Shown here: positions 7,316 through 16,581 of the stretch, piece by piece | Layout of the letters: every line of letters begins with the position of its first letter | Position numbering within the stretch: the stretch's first letter is position 1 | From: an uncultured bacterium | GTDB lineage: Bacteria > Verrucomicrobiota > Lentisphaeria > Victivallales > UBA1829 | Direction: 5' to 3' | Length of the DNA stretch: 64,000 nt | Assembly (NCBI GenBank): GCA_902778895.1 | Contig: CACYZF010000001.1 | Span: 62,001 to 126,000 of the forward strand | Position numbers and translations under genes: made by a program | Notes under the pieces: generated by a model | What the model was told of the DNA's origin: nothing | The model's input: only the letters and a program-made list of their open reading frames with translations | The model's database searches: none

Positions 7316-8578
7316 TCAACCGCCGCCGAGAGTCTGGATGATGGTGATCAGCGGGCTGAACAGAGCGATAACGATACCGCCGACGATGACGGCCAGGAAG
7401 ACGATCATCAACGGTTCGATCATGGATGTCAGGGCACTGACGGCATTGTCGACTTCTTCGTCGTAGGTGTCGGCGATCTTTTCAAGCATGTCCGGGAGCT
7501 TGCCTGTTTCCTCGCCGACCTCGATCATACTGATGACCATGTCGGGGAAGATCTTGGTGGCGAGCAGGGGGGGCGCCATCGGTTCGCCTTCCTTCACGGC
7601 GTCGTGGACCTGCTGGACGGCACGGGAGACCAGTTCGTTGCCCGCGGTGTCGCGGACGATCTGGAGCGCGTTCAGGACGGGGACGCCGGAGCCCATGAGG
7701 GTGCCGAGGGTACGGGAGAACTTGGAAATGGCGTTGCGGGAGATGAGCAGGCCGATGACGGGTGCGTTGTAGATGCCCTTGTCGAAGTAGAACCGGCCCT
7801 TCTCCGTCTTGAGGACGAACTTCATGGCGATGATGAGCACGACCACAATGATGATGGCGATGATGATGTTGTTCTGCAGCCAGCGGCTGATGCCCATGAC
7901 GAACTGGGTGATGGCGGGCAGCTGCGCGCCATCGAGCATTTCCGTGAACATGACTTCGAATTTCGGGACGATGAAGATCATGAGGAAGATGGTGATGCCG
8001 ATGGCGATGGAGAGCACGATGGCCGGGTAGACCATGGCGGATTTGACCTTGCCTGCGATCTTGGCGGCTTTTTCGCGGAAGCCGGCCAGACGGGTGAGGA
8101 TCAGTTCGAGCTTACCGGCGGCCTCGCCTGCGCGGATCATGTTCAGGTAGAGTTTATCGAACGATTTCGGATGCTGCGCGAGGGCTTCGGAGAAGGTCGA
8201 GCCGCCTTCGACGGAGTAGGCGACCTTGCCGAGGATGGTTTTGACGGCCGGGTTTTTCGCCTGTCTTTCGAGCGTCTTGAGCGAACGGATCAGCGGGAGG
8301 CCGGCGTCGAGCAGGATGGCGAGCTGACGGGTGAAGACGGTCAGGTCCTTGCCCTTCATGACCGTGGGGCCGAGGTTGATGTTCAGGCCTTTCGCGGCGC
8401 CGGGGCCTTTGGCCTTTTCCTTTTTGGCCTTGGCCACCTTGGCAAGCGGCTTGATGGAAGTGGGGAACATCCCCTGTTCCTTCAGGAACACGGCGACGGC
8501 TTCTTCGCTTGCGGCTTCGTGCTGTCCCTTCTGTTCCTTACCGGATGCATCCATCGCGGTGTATTGGAAGATCGGCAT
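7316..8578 (-). CDS. pilC: Type IV pilus / type II secretion inner-membrane platform protein (PilC/GspF)
   Basis: The 420-residue protein has two GspF domains. The N-terminus MPIFQYTAMDASGKEQKG is the usual PilC/GspF opening. The repeated signature appears as FTRQLAILLDAGLPLIRSLKTL (about 80-101) and SRTLGTLMGSGVPVLNALQIV (second half). GEAAGKLELIL and GEETGKLPDMLEKIA are the paired helical motifs. Three membrane helices are seen (about 185-210, 235-260 and near the C-terminus, IVFLAVIVGGIVIALF). It anchors the assembly ATPases under the pilus or pseudopilus. The basic, Ala/Lys-rich insert around residues 45-62 is ordinary. It is last in the operon. Confidence 0.95.
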   Translation of the reverse strand: MPIFQYTAMDASGKEQKGQHEAASEEAVAVFLKEQGMFPTSIKPLAKVAKAKKEKAKGPGAAKGLNINLGPTVMKGKDLTVFTRQLAILLDAGLPLIRSLKTLERQAKNPAVKTILGKVAYSVEGGSTFSEALAQHPKSFDKLYLNMIRAGEAAGKLELILTRLAGFREKAAKIAGKVKSAMVYPAIVLSIAIGITIFLMIFIVPKFEVMFTEMLDGAQLPAITQFVMGISRWLQNNIIIAIIIVVVLIIAMKFVLKTEKGRFYFDKGIYNAPVIGLLISRNAISKFSRTLGTLMGSGVPVLNALQIVRDTAGNELVSRAVQQVHDAVKEGEPMAPPLLATKIFPDMVISMIEVGEETGKLPDMLEKIADTYDEEVDNAVSALTSMIEPLMIVFLAVIVGGIVIALFSPLITIIQTLGGG

Positions 8579-8621
8579 TTTGTGAACTCCAAGTTATGTG
8601 AATGATAAATGAGAATCCGGA

Positions 8622-9689
8622 TCAGATGTTGGTGCCCGCGAGGGTCTGGACGATGCCTTCGGGGTCCTGCGCCTTCGTGATGACTTCGCCGTAGGAGACC
8701 ATGCCCTTCTTGTAGAGGTCGACGAGGTGGGAGTCGAGGGTGTTCATGCCGTATTTCGCGCCGGTCTGGATGTCCGACGTGATACGGAATGTCTTGCCGT
8801 CGCGGATCAGCGCCTGGATGGAAGGCGTGGTGATCATGATCTCGAACGCGGCGACGCGTCCGGGCTTGTCGATGCGGGGCAGGAGCACCTGGGAGATGAC
8901 GCCGACGAGACCCGCGGCAAGCTGGGTGCGAATCTGCGGCTGCTGGTTGGTCGGGAAGGCGTCGACGATACGGTCGACGGTCGGAGCCGCGCCGGTGGTG
9001 TGCAGGGTGCCGAAGACCAGGTGGCCGGTTTCGGCGGCGGTGACGGCTGCTTCGATGGTGACCAGGTCGCGCAATTCGCCGACGAGGATGATGTCGGGGT
9101 CCTGACGGAGGGCGCGGCGGAGGGCTTCGGAGAAGCTCGGGACGTCCGCGCCGACTTCACGCTGGATCACCACGCTTTTCTTGTGGTGGTGGTAGAATTC
9201 GATGGGGTCCTCGACCGTGATGATGTGCACGGCGCGCTCTTCGTTGATGACGTTGATCATCGAGGCGAGCGTGGTGGACTTGCCGGAACCGGTCGGGCCG
9301 GTCACGAGGATCATGCCGCGGGGACGGTAGAGCAGGTCCTTGATGCTCGGAGGAAGGCCGATCTTGTCAAGCGGCATCATCTCGTTCGGGATCTGGCGCA
9401 GCACGGCGCCGATGCAGCCTTTCTGCTTGAATGCGCTGACGCGGAAACGCGCGCGGTCGCCGAACGCGAAACCGAAGTCGGAACCGCCGTCTTCGGCGAG
9501 CTGCTGGAGGTGACGCGGGGAGGCGATCGATTTGACCAGCGCTTCCGTATCCTCCGGCGTAAGCACCGGGAGGTCGAGCTGGGTCATTTCACCGTGGAGG
9601 CGGATCACGGGTGCGACGCCGACTTCGAGGTGCAGGTCGCTGCATCCTTCGGTGACGACGAGATCCAGTAATTCATCCATTTCAACCAT
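8622..9689 (-). CDS. pilT: Twitching-type retraction ATPase PilT
   Basis: The 355-residue hexameric ATPase has the PilT opening ([21 protein letters not shown]), Walker [10 protein letters not shown], Asp box [10 protein letters not shown], Walker B with [10 protein letters not shown], and the His box [11 protein letters not shown]. The usual AIRNLIRE-type motif is replaced by [11 protein letters not shown], near-canonical. PilT powers pilus retraction. GELRDLVTI stands where most PilT proteins have GEMRDLETI, a mild variant. It lies between pilB and pilC in the same orientation, 43 nt before pilC. Confidence 0.95.
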   Translation of the reverse strand: MVEMDELLDLVVTEGCSDLHLEVGVAPVIRLHGEMTQLDLPVLTPEDTEALVKSIASPRHLQQLAEDGGSDFGFAFGDRARFRVSAFKQKGCIGAVLRQIPNEMMPLDKIGLPPSIKDLLYRPRGMILVTGPTGSGKSTTLASMINVINEERAVHIITVEDPIEFYHHHKKSVVIQREVGADVPSFSEALRRALRQDPDIILVGELRDLVTIEAAVTAAETGHLVFGTLHTTGAAPTVDRIVDAFPTNQQPQIRTQLAAGLVGVISQVLLPRIDKPGRVAAFEIMITTPSIQALIRDGKTFRITSDIQTGAKYGMNTLDSHLVDLYKKGMVSYGEVITKAQDPEGIVQTLAGTNI

Positions 9690-9710
9690 GTTGAGGGCCC
9701 TTTATATTTG

Positions 9711-11390
9711 TTACGTGTATTTGAGAACTTCTTCCATCGTGGTCTCGCCGTTCAGGATGGCGCGGATGCCGTCCTCGCGCATGGTGGTCATGCCGAGTTC
9801 GCGCGCCTTGTCGCGGATGACGACGGCGGGTGCGGAGTCCAGGATCAGCGAGGAGATCTTGCTGCTCATGCAGAGCAGTTCGGTAATGGCTTTGCGTCCC
9901 TTGTACCCGGTGTTGTTGCAGGTGGGGCAGCCTTTTCCGTAGTAGAATTTGTTTTCGCCGATGTCCTTCCGCTGGAGCCCGAGGAGCTTCAGGTCGTCAT
10001 CGGTGGGGACGAACGCCGTGCGGCAGTGCGGGCAGATGCGGCGGAGGAGTCGCTGACCGAGGATGGCGATCAGCGAAGCCGTGATAAGGAAGGGCTGGAC
10101 GCCCATATCGATCAGACGGGTCACGGCGCCGGCGGCGTCGTTGGTGTGGAGCGTGGTGAAGACCAGGTGTCCTGTGAGGGACGCCTGGACGGCCATTTCT
10201 GCGGTCTCGATATCGCGTGTTTCACCGAGCATGATGATGTCGGGGTCCTGACGGAGGAAGGCGCGGAGGGCTCGTCCGAACGTCATGCCGATCGCATCGT
10301 TGATCGGGAGCTGCACGATGCCCTCGAGGTCGTATTCGACAGGGTCTTCGGCCGTGAGGATCTTGTCCTCGACCTTGTTGATCTCCTTCAGCGCGGAGTA
10401 CAGCGTGGTCGTCTTGCCGGAACCGGTCGGCCCCGTGATGATGAAGATGCCGTTCGGCATGGCGATGATCTCGCGGATCTTCTTGAGCGTGTCTTCGTTG
10501 ATACCGAGGACGTCGAGGTCCAGGTTGACGACGGAGCGGTCGAGCACACGGAGCACCACGGATTCGCCGTGGGAGGTCGGGAGCGTGGACACACGGAGGT
10601 CGATGGGGCGTCCGGCGATCTTGAGCTGGATACGGCCGTCCTGAGGCTTGCGGCGCTCGGAAATGTTCAGGCCGGAGAGGATCTTTACACGGCTGATGAC
10701 CGGGATGGCGAGGCTGCGCGGCGGCGGGGACATTTCGTAGAGCGCGCCGTCGATACGGTAGCGGATCTTGAATTCATGCTCGAACGGCTCGAAGTGAATG
10801 TCCGACGCCTTGTCGCGGATGGCCTGGTAGAGCACGGCGTCCACGAACTTGATGATCGGGGCCTTGTTCGCGTCTTCCTCGGCGTTCGCATAGGCGTAGT
10901 CGGAACCTTCCATGGCGTCCATCTCGGACAGGAGGTCGTTCACACCGTTGATGTCGACGGGATAATACTTGTCGATGAAACTGTCGATCTGCTTCTCTTC
11001 GGCGAGGACGATCATGACGTCCTTGCCGAGCACGAAGCGCATTTCATCGGCGATCTGGTAGTTCAGCGGATTGCGGACGGCGAGCGTCACGGTGGTGTCG
11101 TCCGCGTCGATCGGGACGACGCCGAGCATGCGGACGTTGTCCGAGTCGATGAGGTCGATGACCTCTTTCGGGACCTCGAGCACGGAGAGGTCGACGACGG
11201 TCGTGCCGAGGCTTTCCGCGATGTAGTTGAGGATCTCGTTTTCGGTCAGGATCTGGAAGTCGATCAGGATCTGCTGAAGCGGTTTCCCCGTGCGTTCAAA
11301 TTCCTCCTCGGCTTCCTTCATGTTCTGCGCGGAACACGCATTGGCGTTCAGGAGGATGTCTTTCAGTGTTTGATTTTCAGAGTCAAGCAT
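9711..11390 (-). CDS. pilB: Assembly/secretion ATPase PilB/GspE, paralogue 1
   Basis: The 559-residue protein has an N-terminal MshEN/T2SSE_N domain (about 1-150) and a C-terminal ATPase. Marks are SDIHFEPFEHEFKIRYRIDG, Walker A GPTGSGKTT, ILTAEDPVEYDLEG, Walker B with DIIMLGETRD, and the tetra-cysteine zinc site CPHC plus CPTC near residues 460-500. These ATPases drive pilin or pseudopilin extension. It sits 27 nt after paralogue 2, so the two are co-translated. Its product may act as a heteromer with paralogue 2 or serve a different machine. Confidence 0.95.
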   Translation of the reverse strand: MLDSENQTLKDILLNANACSAQNMKEAEEEFERTGKPLQQILIDFQILTENEILNYIAESLGTTVVDLSVLEVPKEVIDLIDSDNVRMLGVVPIDADDTTVTLAVRNPLNYQIADEMRFVLGKDVMIVLAEEKQIDSFIDKYYPVDINGVNDLLSEMDAMEGSDYAYANAEEDANKAPIIKFVDAVLYQAIRDKASDIHFEPFEHEFKIRYRIDGALYEMSPPPRSLAIPVISRVKILSGLNISERRKPQDGRIQLKIAGRPIDLRVSTLPTSHGESVVLRVLDRSVVNLDLDVLGINEDTLKKIREIIAMPNGIFIITGPTGSGKTTTLYSALKEINKVEDKILTAEDPVEYDLEGIVQLPINDAIGMTFGRALRAFLRQDPDIIMLGETRDIETAEMAVQASLTGHLVFTTLHTNDAAGAVTRLIDMGVQPFLITASLIAILGQRLLRRICPHCRTAFVPTDDDLKLLGLQRKDIGENKFYYGKGCPTCNNTGYKGRKAITELLCMSSKISSLILDSAPAVVIRDKARELGMTTMREDGIRAILNGETTMEEVLKYT

Positions 11391-11417
11391 GATATAAGAT
11401 CCGTGTGGTTGATTGCG

Positions 11418-13145
11418 TTATTCTTCGTCGCCGACGGTGACCGCGAGGACTTCGGAAACCGTGGTGGTTCCGGCGGCGGCCTTGCGGAGGCCGTCTTCGC
11501 GCAGGGTTCTCATACCGCTCTGACGTGCCGCGGCGCGGAGTTTGTCGGAGCTTTCCTTGTTGTAGATGAGATACTGCATATCCTCGGTGATGAGGAAGAT
11601 CTCGTAGATTCCCATACGTCCCTTGTACCCGGTGCCGCCGCAGGTGGGGCAACCGCGTCCGTGGACGAGATTCGCGGAGTCGAGGTAATCCTTGTCGAGG
11701 TGGAGGAGCCGGATTTCGTCCGGGGACGGCTTGTAGGGCTCCATGCAGTTCTTGCAGACGCGGCGGACGAGTCGCTGTGCCATGATGGCGCGGACGGAGG
11801 ACGCCACGAGGAAGGGCTTCACGCCCATATCGATCAGACGGGTCACGGAACTGGGGGCGTCGTTGGTGTGCAGCGTACTGAAGACCAAGTGACCGGTGAG
11901 GGACGCGTTGATGGCGATGTCGGCGGTTTCAAGGTCGCGGATTTCACCGACCATGATGATGTTTGGCGCCTGACGGAGCATGGCTCGAAGCGCGTTCGAG
12001 AACGTCATCTGGACGATCGGGTTCACCTGGACCTGGTTGATGCCGCTGAGCTGGTATTCGACAGGGTCCTCCACCGTGATGATCTTGCGGTTCGGCTTGT
12101 TGATGGTGTTCAGGAAGGCGTACAGACTGGTCGTCTTGCCGGAACCGGTCGGGCCCGTGACGAGGAAGATGCCGTCCGGCATGGAGATGATACGGTCGAT
12201 CTTTTCCTGGTCGTCGGTGTAGAAACCGAGTTTCGGGATATCGAGCTGGATGCTGGACTTGTCGAGGATACGCATGACGATGGATTCGCCGTGCGTGGTG
12301 GGGATGGTCGAAACACGGAGGTCGAGTCCGACGCCGGAGACTTCGATCTGGATACGGCCGTCCTGAGGCACGCGCTTTTCGGAGATGTCCATCTTGGACA
12401 TGATCTTGATACGGCTGATGATGTTCGTCTGGAGGTATTTCGGCGGACTTTCCATTTCGCGGAGCGCACCATCGATGCGGTAGCGGATGCGGAACTTCTT
12501 TTCCATCGGCTCCAGGTGAATATCGGATGCGCGGAGCTTGAACGCGTTGTAGATGAGCAGGGAGACGAGCTTGATGATCGGGGCGTCGTCCTCGGGGTTG
12601 CTGTTTGCGGCCTTCGCGGCCTCCTTTGCGGCTTCGTCCTCGTCCGTCTGTACGACTTCGAGCTTGGACGTGTCGACGCTGCCGACGTAGGAATCCACGG
12701 TGCCTTCGAGTCCGCCGTAGCTGGACTCCAGGATCTTCTGGATCTGCTTGATGGGAGCGATGACGGCCTCCACGTCGCGCTTCAGTACATAGCGAAGCGT
12801 GTCGACGGTCTCCATGTCGGTCGGGTCGGCCATGGCGACGGTGAGGATGTCGTCGTGCAGCATAACGGGGACGACCTGGTACTGCCGGGCGGTTTCCGCC
12901 GGGAGTTCCGCGATCACTTCGTCGGGGATGACGAAGGCGGACAGGTCGATGGTCTCAAGCCCGTACTGCTGGGCGAGCATGTTGATGATTTCCTGTTCGT
13001 CGACGTAGCGCAGAGCCTTCAGAGCGTCCAGAATATCGAGTTCGCCGTCCGAGTCGGCGACTTTTTTCCAGCCTTCGTCGACCTGCTCCTTGGTGACGAA
13101 TCCGTTCTCCTGGAGCAGTTCCAATACATAATCACTGTCAAGCAC
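11418..13145 (-). CDS. pilB: Assembly/secretion ATPase PilB/GspE, paralogue 2
   Basis: I place the start at the GTG at 13145: GAGGT lies about six nt upstream, and the protein then opens VLDSDYVLELLQENGFVTKEQ, matching paralogue 1 and the family. The frame is open further upstream but would overlap promoters and the divergent gene. The product has 575 residues: MshEN domain, a charged spacer rich in Ala/Glu (about 170-200), then SDIHLEPMEKKFRIRYRIDG, Walker A GPTGSGKTT, ITVEDPVEYQLSG, MVGEIRD, FSTLHTNDAPSS and a zinc site with CKNC and CPTC. It is the first gene of the four-gene motor operon. No pilin, PilMNOPQ or GspD genes are in the window. Confidence 0.94.
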   Translation of the reverse strand: MLDSDYVLELLQENGFVTKEQVDEGWKKVADSDGELDILDALKALRYVDEQEIINMLAQQYGLETIDLSAFVIPDEVIAELPAETARQYQVVPVMLHDDILTVAMADPTDMETVDTLRYVLKRDVEAVIAPIKQIQKILESSYGGLEGTVDSYVGSVDTSKLEVVQTDEDEAAKEAAKAANSNPEDDAPIIKLVSLLIYNAFKLRASDIHLEPMEKKFRIRYRIDGALREMESPPKYLQTNIISRIKIMSKMDISEKRVPQDGRIQIEVSGVGLDLRVSTIPTTHGESIVMRILDKSSIQLDIPKLGFYTDDQEKIDRIISMPDGIFLVTGPTGSGKTTSLYAFLNTINKPNRKIITVEDPVEYQLSGINQVQVNPIVQMTFSNALRAMLRQAPNIIMVGEIRDLETADIAINASLTGHLVFSTLHTNDAPSSVTRLIDMGVKPFLVASSVRAIMAQRLVRRVCKNCMEPYKPSPDEIRLLHLDKDYLDSANLVHGRGCPTCGGTGYKGRMGIYEIFLITEDMQYLIYNKESSDKLRAAARQSGMRTLREDGLRKAAAGTTTVSEVLAVTVGDEE

Positions 13146-13187
13146 GTTTAAACCTCGTTTGGTGTGAAGAAAAATAAATATCGCTAA

Positions 13188-13216
13188 AAAATACGGCATG
13201 ATTGCCGATTTTTCAA
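13188..13216 (-). promoter_or_regulatory. Promoter of the pilus/secretion motor operon
   Basis: Minus strand TTGAAA (13216-13211), 17-nt spacer, TATTTT (13193-13188). It lies 43 nt before the GTG start of pilB paralogue 2 and diverges from the promoter at 13278. Confidence 0.75.
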
Positions 13217-13277
13217 GTCGAAAAGTGCTTTTTTTCAGTTTTATTGAAGAAAAAACGAAATTTTCTGCTATTTGCTC

Positions 13278-13306
13278 TTTAAAATCGGCGTTGGACGTGG
13301 TATATT
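13278..13306 (+). promoter_or_regulatory. Promoter of the phosphoesterase gene
   Basis: TTTAAA (13278-13283), 17-nt spacer, TATATT (13301-13306) with ACGTGG before it. The ATG is 48 nt downstream. Confidence 0.72.
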
Positions 13307-13354
13307 CAATGAAATGTTTTTTTGAATTCTCAAACCATCCAAGGCTGACATGCG

Positions 13355-14167
13355 ATGAAATATGCGATCCTGAGCGACATCCACGCGAACCTCGAAGCGC
13401 TGGAGACCGTGCTTGCCCGCTGCCGCGAACTCGCGGTGGACTCCTATCTCTCACTCGGCGACATCGTCGGCTACAACGCCAATCCGCACGAATGCCTGGA
13501 AATCATGCGGTCGCTACCCGTCGCCGCGTTCGTCAAGGGCAACCACGACGAATACGCGTCCAACGGCGATACCGTCATGGCCGGATTCAATCCCCATGCG
13601 AAAAGCGCGGTCCTCTGGACGCAGAGCACGCTGAATGATGAGGAACGGGCCTTCCTCGCCGGACTGCCGTACAAGATGCAGGTGCGCGGGACGCCGTTCA
13701 CCGCGGTCCACGCGTCGCTGGACAGCCCGTCGGAATGGGGTTACATCTTCGACATCCATCAGGCGATGGACAATTTCTCCTACCAGTACACACAGCTCTG
13801 CTTCTGCGGGCATTCCCACGTGCCGATCGCGTACTGCAAGAAAATGCTCGCGCGGCCCGGCGAACTGCCCGTCGACGAACTGAGGCTCTGGGCGATCAAG
13901 TCCGACGAAGAAGGCATGATGTTCCGGTCCGACGAGGCCGATGAGATCGTGCTGCCGATCCAGCCGGGATGCAAGTACCTGGTCAACGTTGGCAGCGTGG
14001 GGCAGCCGCGCAACCGCGACCCGCGCGCGACGTTCGCGGTCTACGATACCGACCAGCGCACGCTCACGCGCTACCGTCTGCCGTACGATATCGCCGGGAC
14101 GCAGGAGAAGATCCGTGCCGCCGGTCTGCCGGAATGCCTGGCCACCCGTCTTGAACATGGCATGTGA
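13355..14167 (+). CDS. Calcineurin-like metallophosphoesterase (YfcE/YmdB-type)
   Basis: The 270-residue protein has a complete set of metal ligands: SDIHANLEAL (motif I), GDIVGYNANP (motif II), GNHDEY (motif III), VHASL, and GHSHVP (motif V). It belongs to the Metallophos_2 group, which cleaves phosphodiesters or phosphomonoesters with two metal ions in the cytosol. The substrate cannot be read from the sequence. The ATG at 13355 follows a weak AAGG site. The next gene starts about 50 nt later and may be co-transcribed. Confidence 0.9.
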   Translation: MKYAILSDIHANLEALETVLARCRELAVDSYLSLGDIVGYNANPHECLEIMRSLPVAAFVKGNHDEYASNGDTVMAGFNPHAKSAVLWTQSTLNDEERAFLAGLPYKMQVRGTPFTAVHASLDSPSEWGYIFDIHQAMDNFSYQYTQLCFCGHSHVPIAYCKKMLARPGELPVDELRLWAIKSDEEGMMFRSDEADEIVLPIQPGCKYLVNVGSVGQPRNRDPRATFAVYDTDQRTLTRYRLPYDIAGTQEKIRAAGLPECLATRLEHGM

Positions 14168-14218
14168 TCGCCGGACGGACTCTGTCCGCCGTACGGACCG
14201 GAGGAGACGCTGAGCACC

Positions 14219-15262
14219 ATGAAGCGTTATCTGATTGTAAAACCGAGCAGTCTGGGGGACATCCTGCATGCGATGCCCGCCGTTTCCGCGTTGGCGAAAG
14301 CCTGTCCGGATGTTTCCGTCGACTGGGTCGTGAAACCTGCGTTTGTCGATTTGCCTCCGTATCTTCCGTGTGTCCGCCGCGTGATCCCGTTTCGCGACGG
14401 CAGACTCCGCAAGCCGGTTCAGTTCCTGCCGGAATTCATCCGGCTGTGTTCCGATCTCCGGCGCGAACCCTACGACGCCGTGATCGATCTGCAGGGGCTG
14501 GTCCGCAGCGCCGTCATCGGGCGTCTCACCGGCTGCGAGCTCCGGTGCGGTCCGGCCACCCCGCGCGAACGTCCCGCGTCGAAGTTTTATACCCGGTATC
14601 TGAAGGGGCACGAACAGCCCGGCCACGCGGTTGAGATCAACAACGCCCTGATGAAGGATTTCCTCGGGCGGGAAGACCTTGATTTCAGCCTGAACCTGCC
14701 TGTGAACGAACAGAGCGCGGCACGCGCCCGCGAGGTCGTGGCCGCCGCGTTCGGCGGTACTGTGCCGGAACGCTTCGCGGTCGTTGCGCCGGGCGCACGC
14801 TGGGCGACCAAGAAATGGCCCGCCGGTTTCTTCTTCGACGTGATCTCCTCGCTCGCCCGCCGCGATCCGGGACTGAAATTCCTGCTCGCCGGAACGCGCG
14901 ACGAAATGGAGGACGCGGACGAGATCCTCTCGAAGAGTCGGGGACTGCCCGTCGCGTCGGTCTGCGGCCGGACGAGCGTGGGCGAACTGCTGGAGACGGT
15001 GCGCCTGTCGTCTCTGATGATCTGCAACGACAGCGGTCCGATGCATATCGCCGCAGCGCTCGGCGTGCCCGTCGTCGCGATGTTCGGCCCGACGGATCCC
15101 GCTCTGACGGGGCCTTACTGCGAAAAAAAATCCGTGTTTATTCCGGAAATCGCTTGCAATCGCTGTTTTTTGCGCTACTGTAAAGATTCACGATGTCACG
15201 CGTCGGTCGACCCGGAAGCGGTCGCGGACGCGTCTTTCAACCTTCTTATGGAAAGGAGCTGA
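14219..15262 (+). CDS. Glycosyltransferase family 9 (ADP-heptose:LPS heptosyltransferase-like)
   Basis: The 347-residue protein has the GT9 opening RYLIVKPSSLGDILHAMPA, DLQGLVRSAVIGRLTG, FAVVAPGARWATKKWP at the start of the nucleotide-sugar half, and NDSGPMHIAAALGVPVVAMFGPTDPA near the end. These match heptosyltransferases (WaaC/RfaF type), which add heptose to the lipopolysaccharide inner core at the cytosolic face. The sugar donor is not certain, since PVC bacteria use GT9 enzymes for varied sugars. GGAGGAG upstream gives a good ribosome site. Together with lpxD later in the window it supports a lipid A/LPS-bearing outer membrane. Confidence 0.88.
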   Translation: MKRYLIVKPSSLGDILHAMPAVSALAKACPDVSVDWVVKPAFVDLPPYLPCVRRVIPFRDGRLRKPVQFLPEFIRLCSDLRREPYDAVIDLQGLVRSAVIGRLTGCELRCGPATPRERPASKFYTRYLKGHEQPGHAVEINNALMKDFLGREDLDFSLNLPVNEQSAARAREVVAAAFGGTVPERFAVVAPGARWATKKWPAGFFFDVISSLARRDPGLKFLLAGTRDEMEDADEILSKSRGLPVASVCGRTSVGELLETVRLSSLMICNDSGPMHIAAALGVPVVAMFGPTDPALTGPYCEKKSVFIPEIACNRCFLRYCKDSRCHASVDPEAVADASFNLLMERS

Positions 15263-15265
15263 GCC

Positions 15266-16351
15266 ATGTTTTTCAAACTGCGTCATCTTTGGGCGGCGGT
15301 CCTTGTTCTGTTTCTGATCCCTCTGTGCGTCCGCGCCCAGGTGGCGATCGTCGTCAAGCCGGTCCAGATCAACTATCTTCAATATGAATCCGTGTTCGTG
15401 CGCGTCGCGATGCGCAACCTCTCCGCGCATCCGCTGGCGTTCGGCGAAAACCTCGGCCTCAAGGGCAATCTCCAGTTCGAGATCCGGCGTTCCGACCGTA
15501 ACGACCCGTCTTTCATCCGTACCCCGAAGGACGCTCCGCTGCCCGATATGACCGGCGTGATCCTGCCGCCCGGCGGCGAGAAGTCCTACATGTTCAACCT
15601 CAGCAAGCATTACGATCTGCGATCCACCGGCCGCTATACCGTGAAGGCCGTGCTTCGTCATCCGCAGATGGAGACGCCGTACCAGTCCAAGGAGGCGCAT
15701 TTCAATATCGTGCGCGGCAGCGTGATCTGGTCGCGTACGGTCGGCCTGCCGCTGCTTGACGATTCCCCGGAAGAGGCGAAGGTCAACGAGGACGGCACGA
15801 AGGAGGAAAAGCACCGCATGATCAAGACGCGCGAATACCGCATCCTGAGCTATTTCACGGGCAAGTCCAACATCTACTGCCTCACGCTCGAGGACAAGGA
15901 CAACGTCTACATGCTCCGTCATATCGGCTACGACCTGGGACCCGATCTCCGTCCGAAATGCGAGATCGACTTCCTCTCCCGTCTCAGCGTCCTGCTGCCC
16001 GCCAGCACGAAAGTGTATGCCTACTACCAGTACAATACCGACGGCAACCTCGAAAACCGTCAGATCCTGATGAAGACCGACCGTCCGCCCCGCCTCGTGC
16101 TCGACAAGGACACCGGCATCGTGAAGGTCGTCGGCGGCCGCGAAGCACGCAAGGACGTCGATTACGAGGAAATCCAGGACATCCAGTTCCTGGAGGATAT
16201 GCGCGATCCGAAGGGGTCCTCTCTGCTCGACGAACCGATCGAGCACGATCTGGACGCTCTCCGCGGCCCGGAATCCCTCAACGCGGAGGAAGCGGCGGAA
16301 AAGGCCGCGGAAAAAGGCAAGGATCAGAAATCCCTGCTCGAAGGCTTCTGA
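15266..16351 (+). CDS. Exported protein of unknown function
   Basis: I do not recognise a family. The 361-residue protein has a clear signal peptide (LWAAVLVLFLIPLCVRAQ, cleavage after about residue 24). The next ~130 residues look like a beta-sandwich: VAIVVKPVQINYLQYESVFVRVAMRNLS resembles the opening of Ig-like or BsuPI-type domains that describe ranges of rise and fall in animal and bacterial surface proteins. The middle (SNIYCLTLEDKDNVYMLRHIG) looks like a second beta domain. The tail is charged and Glu/Ala-rich. AAAGGAGCTGAGCC before the ATG is a strong ribosome site. It is coupled to the GT9 gene (4 nt apart) and ends at a strong terminator. Confidence 0.8.
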   Translation: MFFKLRHLWAAVLVLFLIPLCVRAQVAIVVKPVQINYLQYESVFVRVAMRNLSAHPLAFGENLGLKGNLQFEIRRSDRNDPSFIRTPKDAPLPDMTGVILPPGGEKSYMFNLSKHYDLRSTGRYTVKAVLRHPQMETPYQSKEAHFNIVRGSVIWSRTVGLPLLDDSPEEAKVNEDGTKEEKHRMIKTREYRILSYFTGKSNIYCLTLEDKDNVYMLRHIGYDLGPDLRPKCEIDFLSRLSVLLPASTKVYAYYQYNTDGNLENRQILMKTDRPPRLVLDKDTGIVKVVGGREARKDVDYEEIQDIQFLEDMRDPKGSSLLDEPIEHDLDALRGPESLNAEEAAEKAAEKGKDQKSLLEGF

Positions 16352-16377
16352 GCGTATTCCGCTTCATCTGCCCGTAT

Positions 16378-16409
16378 GCGGCACAGGTTCCGGCCTGTGC
16401 CGCTTTTTT
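16378..16409 (+). terminator. Intrinsic terminator after the exported protein gene
   Basis: Perfect 10-bp stem GCGGCACAGG (16378-16387) with CCTGTGCCGC (16394-16403), six-nt loop TTCCGG, then six T. Confidence 0.97.
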
Positions 16410-16581
16410 CCGCCTGCGTCCAACGGTTTTCCCTGTCTCCGGGCGATTTTGTTTAAAGAAAATATGCATTCGTGCAAAAAGTATATGGGAAAACGCCCGG
16501 AACGTGCTATTGTATGTTCATCAGAAAACTGTATTCTCATAAACAGGCTCCGTCACACGGGGCGAACAACAGGAGAAAACC

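Noticed and set aside
9708..13151. A very long open frame on the plus strand opposite the pilB genes
   Set aside because: It is antisense to two clear ATPases, has low-complexity Asp/Gly/Val/Arg composition and no domain; GC-rich codon bias on the opposite strand creates it. The same applies opposite 16582-18285, 19403-23164, 28530-32528 and 60777-62429.
14170..14196. GCCGGACGGAC and GTACGG shared with 60609-60626, plus a small CGGAC-TCT-GTCCG hairpin
   Set aside because: Too short to separate from chance in GC-rich DNA; not called a copy of the dispersed repeat.
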